A stretch of 64,000 nucleotides of DNA from Dioszegia crocea (Eukaryota; Basidiomycota; Tremellomycetes; Tremellales; Bulleribasidiaceae), in NCBI GenBank assembly GCA_001600615.1, contig BCKK01000001.1, forward strand, positions 2,594,108-2,658,107, read 5' to 3'. The notes below the pieces were generated by a model. It was given only the letters and a program-made list of their open reading frames with translations. It was not told the DNA's origin and searched no databases. Below are positions 43,412-55,921 of the stretch, one piece after another (position 1 is the stretch's first letter; the number at the start of each line of letters is the position of its first letter). A program made the position numbers and the translations under genes.

Positions 43412-45563
43412 CTAAGCTGTACTCTCTTTGTCCTCTCCCTTGTCCTCCACGGATGAGCTCGTTTCCTGATCTGGACCATCCGTGATGATGGCTTTGCTCC
43501 CTTCGGCATCCAGCTCGTCTCCGTCTCCTTTCTTGACATCTATTTTCGGTAGACCTGATAGACTCGCCGGTGTTTCTAGTACGTCTGCCCCCTTAGACTT
43601 GGGACTGCCGGCGCCAGCACCACTCAAAGCCTTATACCGGGCCTCGGGTGACCGGGAGAGACTTCGTGGTGGGTTCAGAGGAGAGGTGGCCGCTGTAGGT
43701 GGAAATATTGGTACAGTGCTGGCTTTTGGGGATGTGGATGGAGGAATGGTTTCTGGGGTCTCGGCGAAGGATACTGTCTTGGCAGGCTCGGTAGATTCGT
43801 CGCTCGAGCTGAGTGTCTCCTCTGCTACCGCATCCTCCGAAACTCTCACCGACGATGTCAGATGTGGTGTGTCTGGGACCATGGCGGGGGCCGGGGGTAG
43901 CGGCGAGACCGTGGGCTCAATATCCAGCTTCCCAGCCTCCTCCAACAGCTCGATCTCGTCTTTCGGTACAGGATGTTCCGCCTCATCCCGGACTTCTGTT
44001 CGCAGGTTTGCAAAAGACTCTGGCGACGGCTCTTCCCCCTCGACTTCGTCACCGCCGATGAAAATAGCAGATTCCCTGCTTTCCGAGCGCTCTAGCGGTT
44101 GTCCGCCGAGCAGTGTTGGTAGATCGGGTACAGCCGGTGCGTCTGCCGAGTCCGATGACCACAGCACTGTCCCCCTGCTTTGCTTCCCTCGACCCTTCGT
44201 ACCGCGTCCCATCGTGCCCACATTTTTGGCTGTGGATGTAGGCGGCTCTGAATCGGATTTGTCGTCTGCTTGCTTCTTCGGCAGGAGTGATGTTGGCGTG
44301 GCAGCGGGAGGGGGAGAGGCTTCCTTGGTCTCTTCGGGAATCGATTCTTTCTCCTTTTTCGAAGGAGACTTAATCGCCGACTCAGCGTCCGCCTCGTCCT
44401 CCGTTACTCGTCCTTTCCCTTTCTCCCTGCTCAACATCTTGAATCCGACCCCGCTCTGCCTATCCAGGCTGAGAGTTCTCTTCCCCCCTCCCTTCTCCTT
44501 CTCCCTGTTCCTGTCTGCTTCCTGCCCATCTTCGTCATCGTCACCATCGCCTCCATCATCCTCTTCATCATTCTCATCATCTTCTGCGGAATGTACCGCC
44601 TTGGTCGCATGCGGAATGATCAGAAGGTCGTTCCCCACTAATCCGTATGTCTCGCATAGAGCTACGAAACGGGCGTAAAGCGATGTTTCCGATTCCGAAA
44701 GAAGGAACTGCTCGCGGTGATGGAAGTAGGCATGTGAGAAGATTCGGGATAGTCGCCGCGAGAGGGAGGGGAAGTGCGAAAGGGAGCCGGGCGGTATGGA
44801 CATTCTGCTGAGATTAGTACATTTGGGCAAATAAGGCAGTGTCCTTGACTGACCGTGAGGGAAAGTTTTTGGTGGAGTTCAGGATTGTGGTCGCTGAGTC
44901 TAGTCTGCACAAGTCAGTCATCTTGTCAAAGCGAGGATCTGGCAGGTGCGTGACTTACGTATGTAGGATATAGTCGATTGCACAACATTCCTCAGAGACG
45001 CCACTGCCATGAGCGACGCACAGATACTGCCATTGGTCTGCCTTCATCTCAGGGCAGGACTCTTTGCTGCAGTGACTGAGAAGCTGCGACACGAGTGGAG
45101 TGAGATCTATGGGAAGGCGCCTAGGATTTTAGCCGCAGTTATGAATGAGATGCTTGAATAGTCTGCTCACCGGAGATGTTCGTATATCCACTGCTCAGTC
45201 AGCACACATCTATAGTTTGGCGGCCAGCTAGACTCACGACATCCCGATCTGTCGACCGGCCTTCGGCAGGCACCTCAACCAATCCAGCCACATCGTGCGG
45301 GTCGGCTCGGACCTTCAATGCCAGGAATTCAGCCAGCTGAAAAGGGCCATCTATGGCGCTGAGAGCTGGAAGCGTCTCGGCAGTACAGGTCTTGACCGCC
45401 TAGCTGATCAGTACAACATATCCCTCACGAGAAGATATGGCTTTCAAAGCCATTGAGCGCTTCGGAACACTGCGAAGGCACACGACCACTGACTCACGCT
45501 TGACTTGGTGCCTCTTCTCAAGCGGAATTCGCCTGCTCGAGCTGAATTTGGCGTCATTATCAT
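43412..45563 (-). CDS. MOB4: Mob4/phocein family protein with long acidic tail
   Basis: Six exons (minus): 45563-45498, 45399-45238, 45190-45171, 45120-44959, 44904-44854 and 44807-43412, giving 618 residues. The Mob domain covers about residues 25-205: FQLAEFLALKVRADP, EMKADQWQYLCVAHG, CCAIDYILHTLDSATTILN, FPSRRMSIPPGSL, RIFSHAYFHH and RFVALCETYGLV. The Cys and His positions are those of the Mob zinc site. Phocein/Mob4 is a core subunit of the STRIPAK phosphatase-kinase complex. The remaining 400 or so residues are disordered, very acidic at first, then Ser/Pro/Glu-rich. Animal Mob4 is about 225 residues; long tails occur in some fungi. Exon 3 is 20 nt. The start is the first ATG of an exon that follows a possible acceptor, so an upstream exon could exist. 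Confidence 0.85.
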
Positions 45564-45943
45564 TTCTGTAATAGGTCCTCGGGTGAAGGGCTCAGAAGGC
45601 GAAGGGCTGTCTGTGAGTCGGCGTGGAAGTGTATGGTGAGGAAGGCTTGCCGGCTATCGATGCAGCATTCCTCAATGAGCAGGGATAAGGTTTGGGATAA
45701 AATCATGAAATGCACCTTTGGAATTATCCTCGCCACCCACCCAAAGCTGGAACAATATAGTTAGCCAGTAGGTACAGTTTGACTTTCTCACTTGTACTTC
45801 CTGTTCCCATCAACGAAGGACTGTAGCACTACCTGAGATTCTCAGTGGTAATACAGAAGAGCTCTGCAAAATCCCACCCGTCGAGGACCAGGTGGAGCGC
45901 TAGGAAGTCTCGTAAACACGGTCAACCAAGTTCGCACCTCAAT
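45564..45943. other. Divergent promoter region, MOB4 and TFIIA small subunit
   Basis: 380 bp between two divergent start codons. Possible leader exons of MOB4 cannot be excluded. No other gene is recognised. Confidence 0.5.
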
Positions 45944-46565
45944 ATGGCTGGCCAGAACCCGAGCTACTATGAATTCTACCGAGGATCCTCGTATGTCTCT
46001 CCACGCACCGGATCGAACTGCAGATTGGCGGCAGTGATAGTACGGCTGAGCATAAGCTGATTGCTGCAGAATCGGCTCGGCGTTGACGGACTCGCTGGAC
46101 GAGTTGATTACTCAGGGTGATATTCCCCCTCAATTGGCCATGAGAGTGTTGCAGCAGGTCAGCTTAAGCTCCTTAACCATCATCACTATTGAGTGCTGAA
46201 AGAGTCAGTTCGACAAGAGTTTGACCGATGCGCTGCAGAAGGGCGTCAAAACTAAGACCACTGTCAAGGTGAGATTGGATTCTGGAACCACTCTCGCACT
46301 CAGCTTATGAGGCAGGGACACTTGTCTACTTACAGACTTTGCGATGATGTGTGGACCTTTGTGGTGAAGGACCCGCATTTCAAAATGGAGGGTACAGGAG
46401 CAGCGTGAGTTTGGCACCACAATGTGTGGGATGTCGCTGATATTTAGCGCTGAGATGGTGACTGCCCCCAAGATCAAGATCGTGGCCTGCAAGTCTGGGG
46501 ATGCCGCAGCCGATACCAAGAAGGGCGGAGGGAAGGCTGCCGCGGCGCAGAATAATGATTACTAG
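45944..46565 (+). CDS. TOA2: Transcription factor IIA small (gamma) subunit
   Basis: Five exons: 45944-45990, 46070-46157, 46209-46268, 46316-46404 and 46448-46565, giving 133 residues. The sequence follows the TFIIA-gamma pattern closely: [57 protein letters not shown] and FVVKDPHF. The first part forms the four-helix bundle with the large subunit, and the second part the beta barrel that contacts TBP and DNA. Toa2 stabilises TBP on TATA promoters. The C-terminal 25 residues are Lys/Ala/Gly-rich and slightly longer than the human protein. Confidence 0.95.
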
Positions 46566-46715
46566 AGCGGGATCCAAGGGCTCGAAGCAGCCGAGTGATG
46601 ACGAGGGCGACACACTGTATTCTATAGACACCTGGACGTTGTATCATAGCCATGTAGATGACGAATTTCACATGAATCCATACAGTGTACATCATGTCCG
46701 ATGAAGTCTCATATC

Positions 46716-49147
46716 TCAATGTCCATATTTTGTGCCCCTTTCTCCCTGCCCAGCGCCATCGCCATCATCTGCTTGTGCGGTCCGTGGATACCTCTTTTCT
46801 TCTGATACATGGCCTGCTTCGGGACCGGTCCACTCCTCTCCATCAACCATTTCCTGTGCCCGCTCCTCATCTTCCTTCTCTGCCTCAGCCACACGCTTCG
46901 CCTCCTCCGCCATCAAGATCTTGCTGTACTTGCTCCTTGCTCTTATTTCTGGCCCCTTCCAGAATGCCACAAATGGGACCACCCCCAGCAGTAGAGCGAC
47001 CATACCCATCAGGAATATAGCCCATCTTGGGGTGAGCGATATGTACATCTGAAAGCCTGTCAGCATGACGAGTAGGAACGCGTTAAGATGGGGACTGCCT
47101 TACATCTTCAGTGAACATCGAGAAGGCCCCTACGGATATCAGCCGGATTCTACACCGGCGAAAGGCAGCTCACCAGCAAACATATTCCGTAGAAATGACA
47201 TTCCAGCCAACGCTGACGAAGCGTATGATCCATAGCACTCTGACAGACTAAGGTTGAGGTAAGCGTTGAGTCCGGCATGTCAATCGCAGAGATGACTTAC
47301 TACACAAATCCAGTGATATACAATGTGATAACGCAGCCTACAGCTTTCAGCGTTGCAATAAGACGAACACAACAAAAGCACTTACCGATGATGATAATGA
47401 CTCCAATCGAGGGCACCGCCCAGTGTATATCAGGTCTGATGGTGAAGGCATATAAGATGCACCCTAGGGGAAGGAGGATGCCCGCTGCCATTGGCGCGTA
47501 GAGCCGTGCTTCGACACCATGCTTCGCCACTTTGCGCCTGTACAATCAGTCCCGGACTCCCGTTCAACAGATCAAGGGAGAGCGTACCTATATATCGCAT
47601 CTTGGATGAAATTGCACGCGAAGCCAAGAACACTTCCTATGCTAGAGATCGCGTGAGCTGAATGTAAAACCTTCTTGAGCCAACACTCACCAAATGGTGG
47701 AGTAGATCAGACCGGTCTGTGTGGTCGTAAAGCCGTACACTCTAGGGTAGAGGAATGGCAATCCAAAGATTTGAGTGTAGAAAACACCCCACTGGCTTGA
47801 TCAGCCTGTGATCGTGTGGAGCTCACCACAGACGGTACGAGGACTCACAGCCAAAGAGATCCAAACTGAGAAAAAAGTGACAATCGGCTCGACGCAAAGG
47901 AAGACTATCAAATATCAGCCGTGGCCCGCCCTGGAGCAGAAGAAAGTCTGACTGACGGAGAGGTCTGAGTAAACTCGTCGACATCGCTGCTAAGAACTTC
48001 TGCCGACCGATCTCACTGCGAGCAGTATATCTCCCTCCATCCGCCAATCCCCGCTCTTTCCGCAGCTGAGAAGCACGACGGCGGATTATGACAGGTGCTC
48101 TGGTCTCGGTAAGGATGAAGATAACAAGAGGGATATAGGCGCCGATCGCGACTGACCAGTCAGCATGCTTTGTGGCCAAGATTTCCTGAGTGAAGACTTA
48201 CTCATTTCTATCCATTGGATCCACCTCCACCCGAGATCAGGACGCGCCTCTACCCAGCACATGACAATGGGTCCTAGACCAGTGAAGAACATCGCCATGA
48301 GTGCGAAGACAGCCATTGGGAGGCCCCGGCTGACGTGGACTCAGCAAGGTTCTCGCGTCAAACATGATGGAAGGGCTTACTCTTCCGGGACATAGATGTC
48401 GGATATCGTTCCGCCCACCAAAGTCGCCCCTAGCGATCCGCACGCGCCGATCAAGAAACGACCAACAAGGACCGTTCCGATGTTCTTGCCCCTATCGCAC
48501 TCAGCACAAGTTAATTGAGATTCCACGCTGGTGAAACGCCGGATAACGCGACAAGAGGTCACTCACAAAGTTAGCATTAGGTGCAGAATCGTAAACGCCA
48601 TGACCGCAAGGATATACGTCCATTTCCGTCCATACTCCTCACTGAGCGGAGCAAGTACCATCGGCGCTATTCCAAAGCCCCAAGCATACAATGCCAGGCC
48701 TGCTGCAGCCTGCAAAGCGGTATTGCCCAACTCAGCGGACATTGATGGCACACCGATCGAGTACGCCGACGTAGCGTACGCCGTTATACCCGTAAAGTAC
48801 GTCGCTACGGCCACTATAGCATATTTGCGTCTTTTCGAAAAGTGAAACGGATTCGAAGGCGAGCTAGGTGGGAAGTCGACCCATATCAGACGACCGACGG
48901 GAGAGGGGATTGGGCCAGCATTTGAGCCACCGGTTGCTGAGTCAGGAAGAGTGGAGGTGCGCGGGGAAGAAGCTGCGGTCGTGTGATTTGATCCGGGGGT
49001 TTTGGATGGTGGATAGTATATCTCTGGCTGTCCAGCCGGTGTCAGGCTGTACAGAGGACCCCAGCCACAGCCCTCGGGCAGATGAGCTGTCCGATGTGGA
49101 GTGCGCGACCCACTCGGCGGGGAATCATCTACGTCGTATGTGGTCAT
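46716..49147 (-). CDS. MFS transporter, DHA1 (drug:H+ / polyamine) type
   Basis: Twelve exons (minus): 49147-48567, 48491-48381, 48329-48202, 48151-47957, 47904-47849, 47791-47691, 47641-47588, 47537-47386, 47337-47301, 47247-47174, 47129-47104 and 47048-46716, giving 615 residues. A cytosolic N-terminus of about 110 residues has DFPPSSPSNPFHFSKRRKY, the signature lead-in of fungal DHA1 carriers. Twelve helices follow, with APLSEEYGRKWTY (motif A), VGRFLIGACGSLGATLVGG, ISDIYVPEDRGLPMA, RWIQWIEM and YLSECYGSYASSALAG. The tail is acidic. Members export polyamines, azoles or other toxic compounds by proton antiport at the plasma membrane or vacuole; the substrate is unknown. Exon 11 is just 26 nt. 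Confidence 0.9.
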
Positions 49148-49553
49148 CGCGACCGAGGATTTCGCCGGATTTTGATTTCCTTTCTTGGTCGGGATCGCTG
49201 CTGGGAGTTGTATATTATCTGCTCATTGGATACCTTGCCAAGGAATAGCTACAAGTCAGAGTCGAGTTGCAATTGATGAGTGCGTCGAAAAGTTCATCTT
49301 CTCGCTTAATATCAGGCGTCGGAGATAGCCGACTCGATGGGAGATCATGCCGGCAGAGCCGGTACGGCCGTATCGTGGATGGGCTAGTCTCGCTTACCAT
49401 ACCTTAACTCCTCTCCTCGTTACGCAACGCATGATATTCATACGCAAGGGTCAGGTTTCGAGGCTAGGATGGGCTACAGCAACAGATCCATGTGTCTATA
49501 CAGATACTACGCAAAGTCCATATGTAGAGCTACAATACAGCATCGTCCTTCTT
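49148..49553. other. Spacer upstream of the MFS gene
   Basis: Promoter of the MFS gene and 3' UTR of the next minus-strand gene. No gene is supported. Confidence 0.55.
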
Positions 49554-52500
49554 TCATACCGCTACTGCCACTGCCTCATTCTCGTCCCCAAATTTCAGGT
49601 CCAGCCCCAAATCGTCAAAATGCAAACTTCCCAATTGCGTTCCCACTAACAGCGCCGACCAATTCACCTCCCCATCTGCCTGTCTTGGTATTGGCAGACC
49701 TTCCAGCTCTACCGGTATTGGCATAGTCGAAGGCGCGACACCTTTCTTCCCCTTGGCCGACCCATGCGAGCCCGGTGTAGGATGTGAACGGGATAACCGA
49801 GATGAGGCGAGCGGGGAAGTGAGAAGTCGGAGCAGAGCTTCCGGGGTCGTGAACCTGGACCGAGGTGTAGATGCGCGCGAGGTATGACGGGTGGGTATAT
49901 CGGCAGGCTGGAGTGGAGGAGGTGAAGGCATGAGGGGCGCCTCGACGATCACCAGGCCGCTATCCACCGAGCTGTATTGGCTGGAGTTGCCATTTTGTTC
50001 AGCATCATGTATAGCTGGCTCGTCCAGAACCTGACCGGTGGGAAGGTGCTGCTCTTGGTCCTCGAGTAGTGGAGTCTCTATCTTCTCCTCTCCCTCGCTG
50101 CTCGATGCATCCGATTGCGTGTCATCCTTGTCGTCAGAGAGGGGGTATGGCATAGGTGGGAGGTTGATGGGGGCAGGGACGGATGGTTCGGGTGCTCTGC
50201 AGGTGGCGGATGATGCAGGAGATGTCGGTGATATCGGCGTGGATGGCCCAGTTGATCTGCCAAGCAGCTGTTGTGCACCTCGAGAGCCCGATGGTCCGAT
50301 ACCCTTTAGATACTGACCCCGGAGATCGATAGTAGGTGGAGCTATCGACATCGGTCTCTCCGCGTGTGACCTTCTCTTCCGCTCCCTCTTTCCCTCACTT
50401 ATCTCCGCCTCGACTTTGGCCTCTTTCGCCGCGTTCTCCGCCTCCTGGAAGATCTTTGCCTTCTCCGCCTCTTTCAAAGTCTTGGCCTCTTTGACCTCCT
50501 TCATGAGCACTTGTAATGGCGACTCGAGCCCAAGTAGAGGTGGACCAATAATGATGCCTTCAACTGACCGCCTCTTTTCCTGCGGACTGGCAACCAGCAC
50601 GCCTGTCTGCGGGAGCGGTGCAGATCCCAAGAACTCCTGCATTGACACTCCAGGATTCCGTCTCGTAGTCGGCGATACATGCATGAGTTGAGCATGGACA
50701 ATTGATGGCTGCTCGTCATCATCGAGAGACCCGCCGCTGGATAACGAGTCAGTCTCAGGATCGGGGAAGTGATTGAGTAGCGCTGTTGGCTCGACTTCGT
50801 CGAGGGGATCTTGTGTGGGTGTGGGCTGGACGCTGTCACTGTAGTAATTGCTGTGACAGCCTTCTTCAGATGAGGGGACGGGCGAGGAAGAGGTAGGAGG
50901 GAATTCGAAATCAGAATCGATTATGTCGAAGGGCTCGGTGCCGAGGCTGGAAAGCCCAATGAGATTGGGTATGGATCCGCCACTATGCCCGAGGTCTGCC
51001 GAGACACGAGAAGGACCAGGTGTGGGTTCACCATATGTTTCCTCACCCTCAAAATCGTCCTCGCCAGTCACGTCCTGATGCTCGTCCATCTTGATAGACA
51101 GACGAGCTGTATCAAGAGACTGACTCCTCCGTTGCACCTCCATCGCAGCTATCGGTGCAACCTCCGGAACCTCCTTCCTCTTCCCCTTGCCTTTCCCCTT
51201 GACCCCGTGGCCCGAGCCTCTATACGCCGCTGGCAACTCTGGCACGACCGGGACTTCAACTTCGGTCGGCATCGGAATCATGCCCGAGATGGACGACTTC
51301 TTCCGGAATGCCCCACTCATATTACTCAACGAGAACCGCTTGGATAATCCCCGAATACCTCCGGCTGACTGAACACCCTTGACAGGAGCAGAAGTCTCAT
51401 CCCGGACCGGAACAGATTTGGCGGTCCCAGGAGTGAGAGGATAGGCTTCACTGTAGCCTGAGCTAGACGCTGTTGCAAGAGCAGGCGTATTGGTGTAGGC
51501 TTCAACGTGTTGAGGATGTGGGGTGACTTCTATTCGAAGCGAGGGCTTCGACTTAGCCCGTGACAATCGACTCCGTTTGGACGTGCTTGCTTCCGGCGCA
51601 TCATGCCTGAAGTCCCGTGACGCTCGCTTGGCGTCTCGAGGACTAGGAGGTAGGTCCTTGATGGTGGGGATAGGTGGAGCCGGGTCGGATGAGGGGAAAA
51701 ATAAGGCTTTCAAGGATTTCTGCCTCTTTAGAGTGGGGACAGGGGGCGGTGGATTGGACGTGGAAGGTCCATCATCGGATGATGAGCGGGATAGGACGGC
51801 TGTGAGGGATTTTGAGCGCTTGGGACGGGTGATAGGGGGTAGAGGCTGCTCCATGACCGGCTGTGGCGGTGGAGGTGGTGGTTTGGGCCGGGCGACAGCC
51901 GGCGGTGATTGAATATGGACGACAAGAGGAGGAGGGGAAGTGATGGAGTGTGCTTGGTCTCGGCTGCTTTTTCGTGATGAAGCCGGTTTGAGCTCGATAG
52001 CAGGTCCGAGAATCGCCAATTCGGCAGGTGTGCTAGGCTTCTGCAATTCGATGTCGAAGGGCGCCACCGAGTGGATGGTCATCATCGAGTCGAACATCCT
52101 CCCGTTGGGTGGAGATGATGGTCTTGAGTGATTTCTGACGACCGCGAGGGGTAAATCTTCGTCCTCGTCAAGCATCCGCATAACGTCCCCATGATCCGCA
52201 TACCCCTCTTCTAGCGGCGGCATCATGACGTTCGGCGGACTCTGCGCCGCCTCTTCCAGTGGTGGGAGGAGGGAGAATCGCTCGAGCTCAAGACTATCCC
52301 GCTTCCGCTGCTCAACCATGCTCATCCTTTTCCCGATGTCCGCCTCGAGCTGACGCCGCGTCTTGGGCATGATTATACCCCTCGAGGCAGCTGGACGACC
52401 TGAAGTTGCTGGCCCTCTAGAGAATACAGGAGGAGGGAGAATGAACTTGTCCGACATGCCTATCCAGTGGCCATGCTGCTGCGAGATGGAGGTAGCGTGG

Positions 52501-53153
52501 GCAAGAGAATTGAGAACTACGCCGCTGGGCGGCGAAGTGTGGCGTATGGGAGAGGGAGGCGGGGAGGAGGCAGCGCTAGGATCGGTGTTGATCAGGGTAG
52601 CCGCAATTGTAGCTGAGAGTAGGGATGGAGGGGATTGGGGTCGAGGTCGGAGTGGGATGAGTGACGAGGGGTGAGGAATAGGATAAAGCATCACTGGATC
52701 CCCCTCGTCTAGAACATCAGCTCAGAATTTCATTGGAAGACAATCGAAGAACTCACCCTCAGGCGGGACGAGGCGTACTCGAGGCAAAGTCTTGATCCTC
52801 TCCCAATCCAACTCTTCAGACTCCCCTCTTTCCCTCGGTGGCGGAGGGGGAGCTTTCCGGCTAGCACGCTTACTCCATCGGTCTTTCCCCTTGCCTTTCG
52901 GCTTGCTCATATCCGCGCCCGCGTCCTCTTCGTACGCTGAGGGGATAGAATCCATTGTACCTCCCGACCGGCGTATGAGAGCAAAGATGGACGGCTTCGT
53001 TCGATAGCCGCGAGGAGGTGGAGATGTCGGTCGAGGAGGGGAAGAGCGGAGATGGGATATTTCAACAGGAGGGGGACCGTGAGAGCGATGTCGAGTCAGA
53101 GGGTGGGAGATGGTAGGCCGACATTCTTGTTGTTGTGGGTGATCCGAGCTCAT
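49554..53153 (-). CDS. Large low-complexity Ser/Pro-rich protein, unknown
   Basis: Two exons (minus), 53153-52757 and 52708-49554, giving 1183 residues. The composition is dominated by Ser, Pro, Glu and Lys with poly-Pro runs, so most of it should be disordered. Recognisable patches are a basic N-terminal part with YRTKPSIFALIRRSGG and LDWERIKTLPRVRLVPPEGD, and a Lys/Glu/Ala coiled-coil (KEVKEAKTLKEAEKAKIFQ) near residue 880. Conserved-looking C-terminal motifs are TPEALLRLLTSPLASSRLSR and NWSALLVGTQLGSLHFDDLG. Many SP-type sites (TPLSP, PPSPIR) suggest regulation by proline-directed kinases. I do not recognise a family. The single intron has standard ends, a branch-like CTGAT, and keeps frame. 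Confidence 0.7.
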
Positions 53154-53989
53154 TGTCGCTCCTGCACTAGCTTCGCTCCGAGAACCGACAGCTTATTCGA
53201 ACTGTAATTTTTATGGCGTCTAGTGGTCGGGTCGTTCGCCTAGTTAGGATTTCACGATAGGGACACTGTAGATCACAATAAGCAGAGATAACAACCGCCG
53301 TATCAGCTGTATCTTGCTCGGGTCCCTTGGTATTTCTGAGACATCGTAAACAACGAGCGAATAACGGCCACCTCGTTCAGCCCGGTCAGCAGCCGCTGTG
53401 ATTGAGACATGGTGATTTCCCGGTCCCAAACAAGCCCCGCTGAGGTCTAGCTAGGCGCTTCGGGAAGGGAATACACTCTGACGGCTCACGAGTTAGGAGT
53501 GAGTGATGCGTACCATTAACTTGGCGCGTAGCACTCGCAGCGGTACGGCGATTTTGTAAGCACTGCGAATGATAGTTGCAGCAGACGTTTGGAATACGTC
53601 CGAGAGCTTGACGAGCACGGAAAGGCCTTGCGATGTGTGATCGACGCTTGTACCATCGCTGGAGATGAAAAGTCGAACTCTATAAGGCTTTGTGCTTTGT
53701 GGACGAGCGCAATGCCGGGCCAACCTCCGAATGTCAAGGCGGCAGCCTATAGCAGCAAAGTCTTTGGCTTTTAATCACTGAGGCGTCCAAGCGCCAAGAT
53801 ATAAGGAATGTATGATGATACTAGTCGATTGTCTGTCTACCCAGACACTGATTGTCCCTTCTCGTACCCCTTTCATCTGGTGATATGCTCTCGTGAAGCA
53901 GAAATACCGTTTCGTTCCACTTCCCCCTCGTAATTGCGCGGGTCGTTGCCGCTCATTGTCCATTCTTCCCTCCCTCACATCAAGCCCTT
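53154..53989. other. Spacer between the disordered protein gene and the aspartic protease
   Basis: Promoter of the minus-strand gene ending at 53153 and 3' UTR of the protease. Open frames around 53516-53774 exist on both strands but begin without ATG and show no family motif. No gene is supported. Confidence 0.5.
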
Positions 53990-55921
53990 TTACAATAACA
54001 GACCCCCAATGATGCCCGCCAATACCAACAGTCCACCCATCCCCATTCCCTTCGCTGTACTCGCCGCGCCCGAGAGCCGGACAGCAGATGGTGCTGAAGT
54101 GCCCGATGGGGCCCCGTTGGCGTCGGCAGCAGTGACCATGGCGGTCACAGTAGCCACCACCACTCCATTCGAGCCTGAGGCAGCACCGCTCCCAGATACT
54201 GCCGATCTCGAAGCGGACGATGATCCTGTCCCGCTTCCGCTCCTGGACGAGCCAGACGCAGAACCAGATGCAGAACCTGCATTGGCCGCCGAGGTCATTG
54301 CAGCCGAAGCGACCGAAGCAGATTGGACTACACCGGGGTTTCCAGCGTCGAGCGATCCGCCGGTGGGGATGACGACTGCTGCTGATGCCTGTGTACCCGC
54401 GTTGCTAGCTCCGGGTAGCTGAGCGAATCCGACCGCAGATGGGTTGAACCGGTATACCGAGTACACATTCTTCAACGCACTGTCGCCCACGATCCACTGG
54501 ACGGGGCTCCCAGCAGGGAGGTTTTGAACAAAGACCGCGCCGGTGCAGTAGGCCTGATCTGTGCCGTATCGACCGAGGTTGAAATCACGATCGGTGACTT
54601 TGATTGTGAAGCCACCAAATGTGAGTTGGAAGTCGATTTTGGTAGTGCAGGGGTATTCGTAGTAGTTACGGTAGGATCCAGACATTTGGCGCGAGCCAGG
54701 AATGGCTGCGAAGATGGATGCGACAGTGTCGGAAGGACCGCCAATGAGGGTGGTACCGGTATCTACGGCGACGGTGCTGCCGGCGTTGAGAGAGATGGAT
54801 GTGCCTTGCATAGTAACGCCTGGGGTATCAGGCTAGCTCTGACAAGGTGCAAAGCAGAAAGCGTGACTCACGGTCCATTGGAATCTGCCAGTACTGAGAT
54901 CCGCTAGGTACAGAGACATAGGTAATTGAACCAGAGTACAAGCTGGAGTCGAGATAGCCGAAAGTCGCCTTGCCACCGTTGCCCTCGAGTCGGCTAGCGC
55001 CAGCGACATCGCGATACCGAGCGAGGTAGAAGCCGAAGAGGGGCTGTGACCATGCGCCAGACTGGACGAGGTTGACCCACCATGGGATGGCTAACCATTA
55101 GCGCTGGAGCAAAGGGACGTGTCACAAGGTCAAGCTCACCTTTCGAATAGGCCAAGGCAGTGAAACTCAATCCCATGATCCCACTCAGGCTGTCACTGAT
55201 CAGACCACTTGACATTGAGTCGCTGACGGCAAACGTCTGAGATGCGACCGAGTAGCCGCCGAGGGAGACGGTGTCCTGCACGAGGTGGCCGGATGTACTA
55301 CCCGAGCCGTACTGGATGCCAAAGGAGTTATTGGACCTGTACAATTAGTCAGACATCCTATGCGGAATGTGCTCGTAAAGAGACGTACGGTATGTGGCTG
55401 GAACTGCCGGCAGCGTTGAACTTCTTCATCCCTCCGCACCCCGAACATCCGCTCCCTGTAATCCACAGATCTGCACTTCCAGTGTCCAACACAACGTCAA
55501 AGTTCTGACCAGGTGTACCGACCGACACCTGACCTGAGTAACTTGCGTCTAAGTTGTGGTTCGTCAACTGGACTTCTCCCGCCCTGGCACCCAACCTTGG
55601 CATCGCGATCAGAGATGCAAAGTCTCCTAGTCCATCGTTGTACCGGGTGTCTATCTTGGCCTCCTCGCGAAGGAGCCAGTTGGAGTCGAGGACATTGCGC
55701 GGGGCAAGGGAGCGTGAAGCGAGTGAGGCGTCGATAGAGCGGAGGATGTGTGATTCGGAGTGCTTAAGAAGGACCTCATTAGGGTTGTTGGAGCGTGGAG
55801 CAGGCGTGGCGGGATTCAGGTGAAGGGGAATGGCAAAGGGTTCAGGTGCTGGAGCAGGGGCGGCGAGGGCGGTGGAGAGGGCGGGAATGAGGAGGAGGAG
55901 GGTCAAGAGAGAGGGAGACAT
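53990..55921 (-). CDS. Secreted or GPI-anchored pepsin-like aspartic protease (yapsin-like)
   Basis: Four exons (minus): 55921-55389, 55336-55140, 55090-54872 and 54819-53990, giving 592 residues. A signal peptide (MSPSLLTLLLLIPALSTALA) and a propeptide rich in basic residues precede the mature enzyme. The two catalytic motifs are VVLDTGSADLWI (near residue 145) and VAVDTGTTLIGG (near 337). IQYGSGSTSGHLVQD is the flap region, with its Tyr, and IMGLSF follows. Near the end of the domain is WIVGDSALKNVYSVYRF. A Ser/Ala/Gly-rich stalk then leads to a hydrophobic C-terminus (GGLLVLAGIIGGLLL) after small residues, typical of GPI attachment. Such enzymes process cell-wall and secreted proteins at the surface. 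The exact cleavage preference cannot be read from sequence. Confidence 0.92.

Noticed and set aside
43482..44678. 398-codon plus-strand frame opposite MOB4
   Set aside because: It is a Ser-rich shadow of the acidic disordered tail; it is antisense and low complexity, with no introns or conserved motif.
53516..53774. Short open frames on both strands before the protease 3' end
   Set aside because: They start without ATG and have no motif or splice support.
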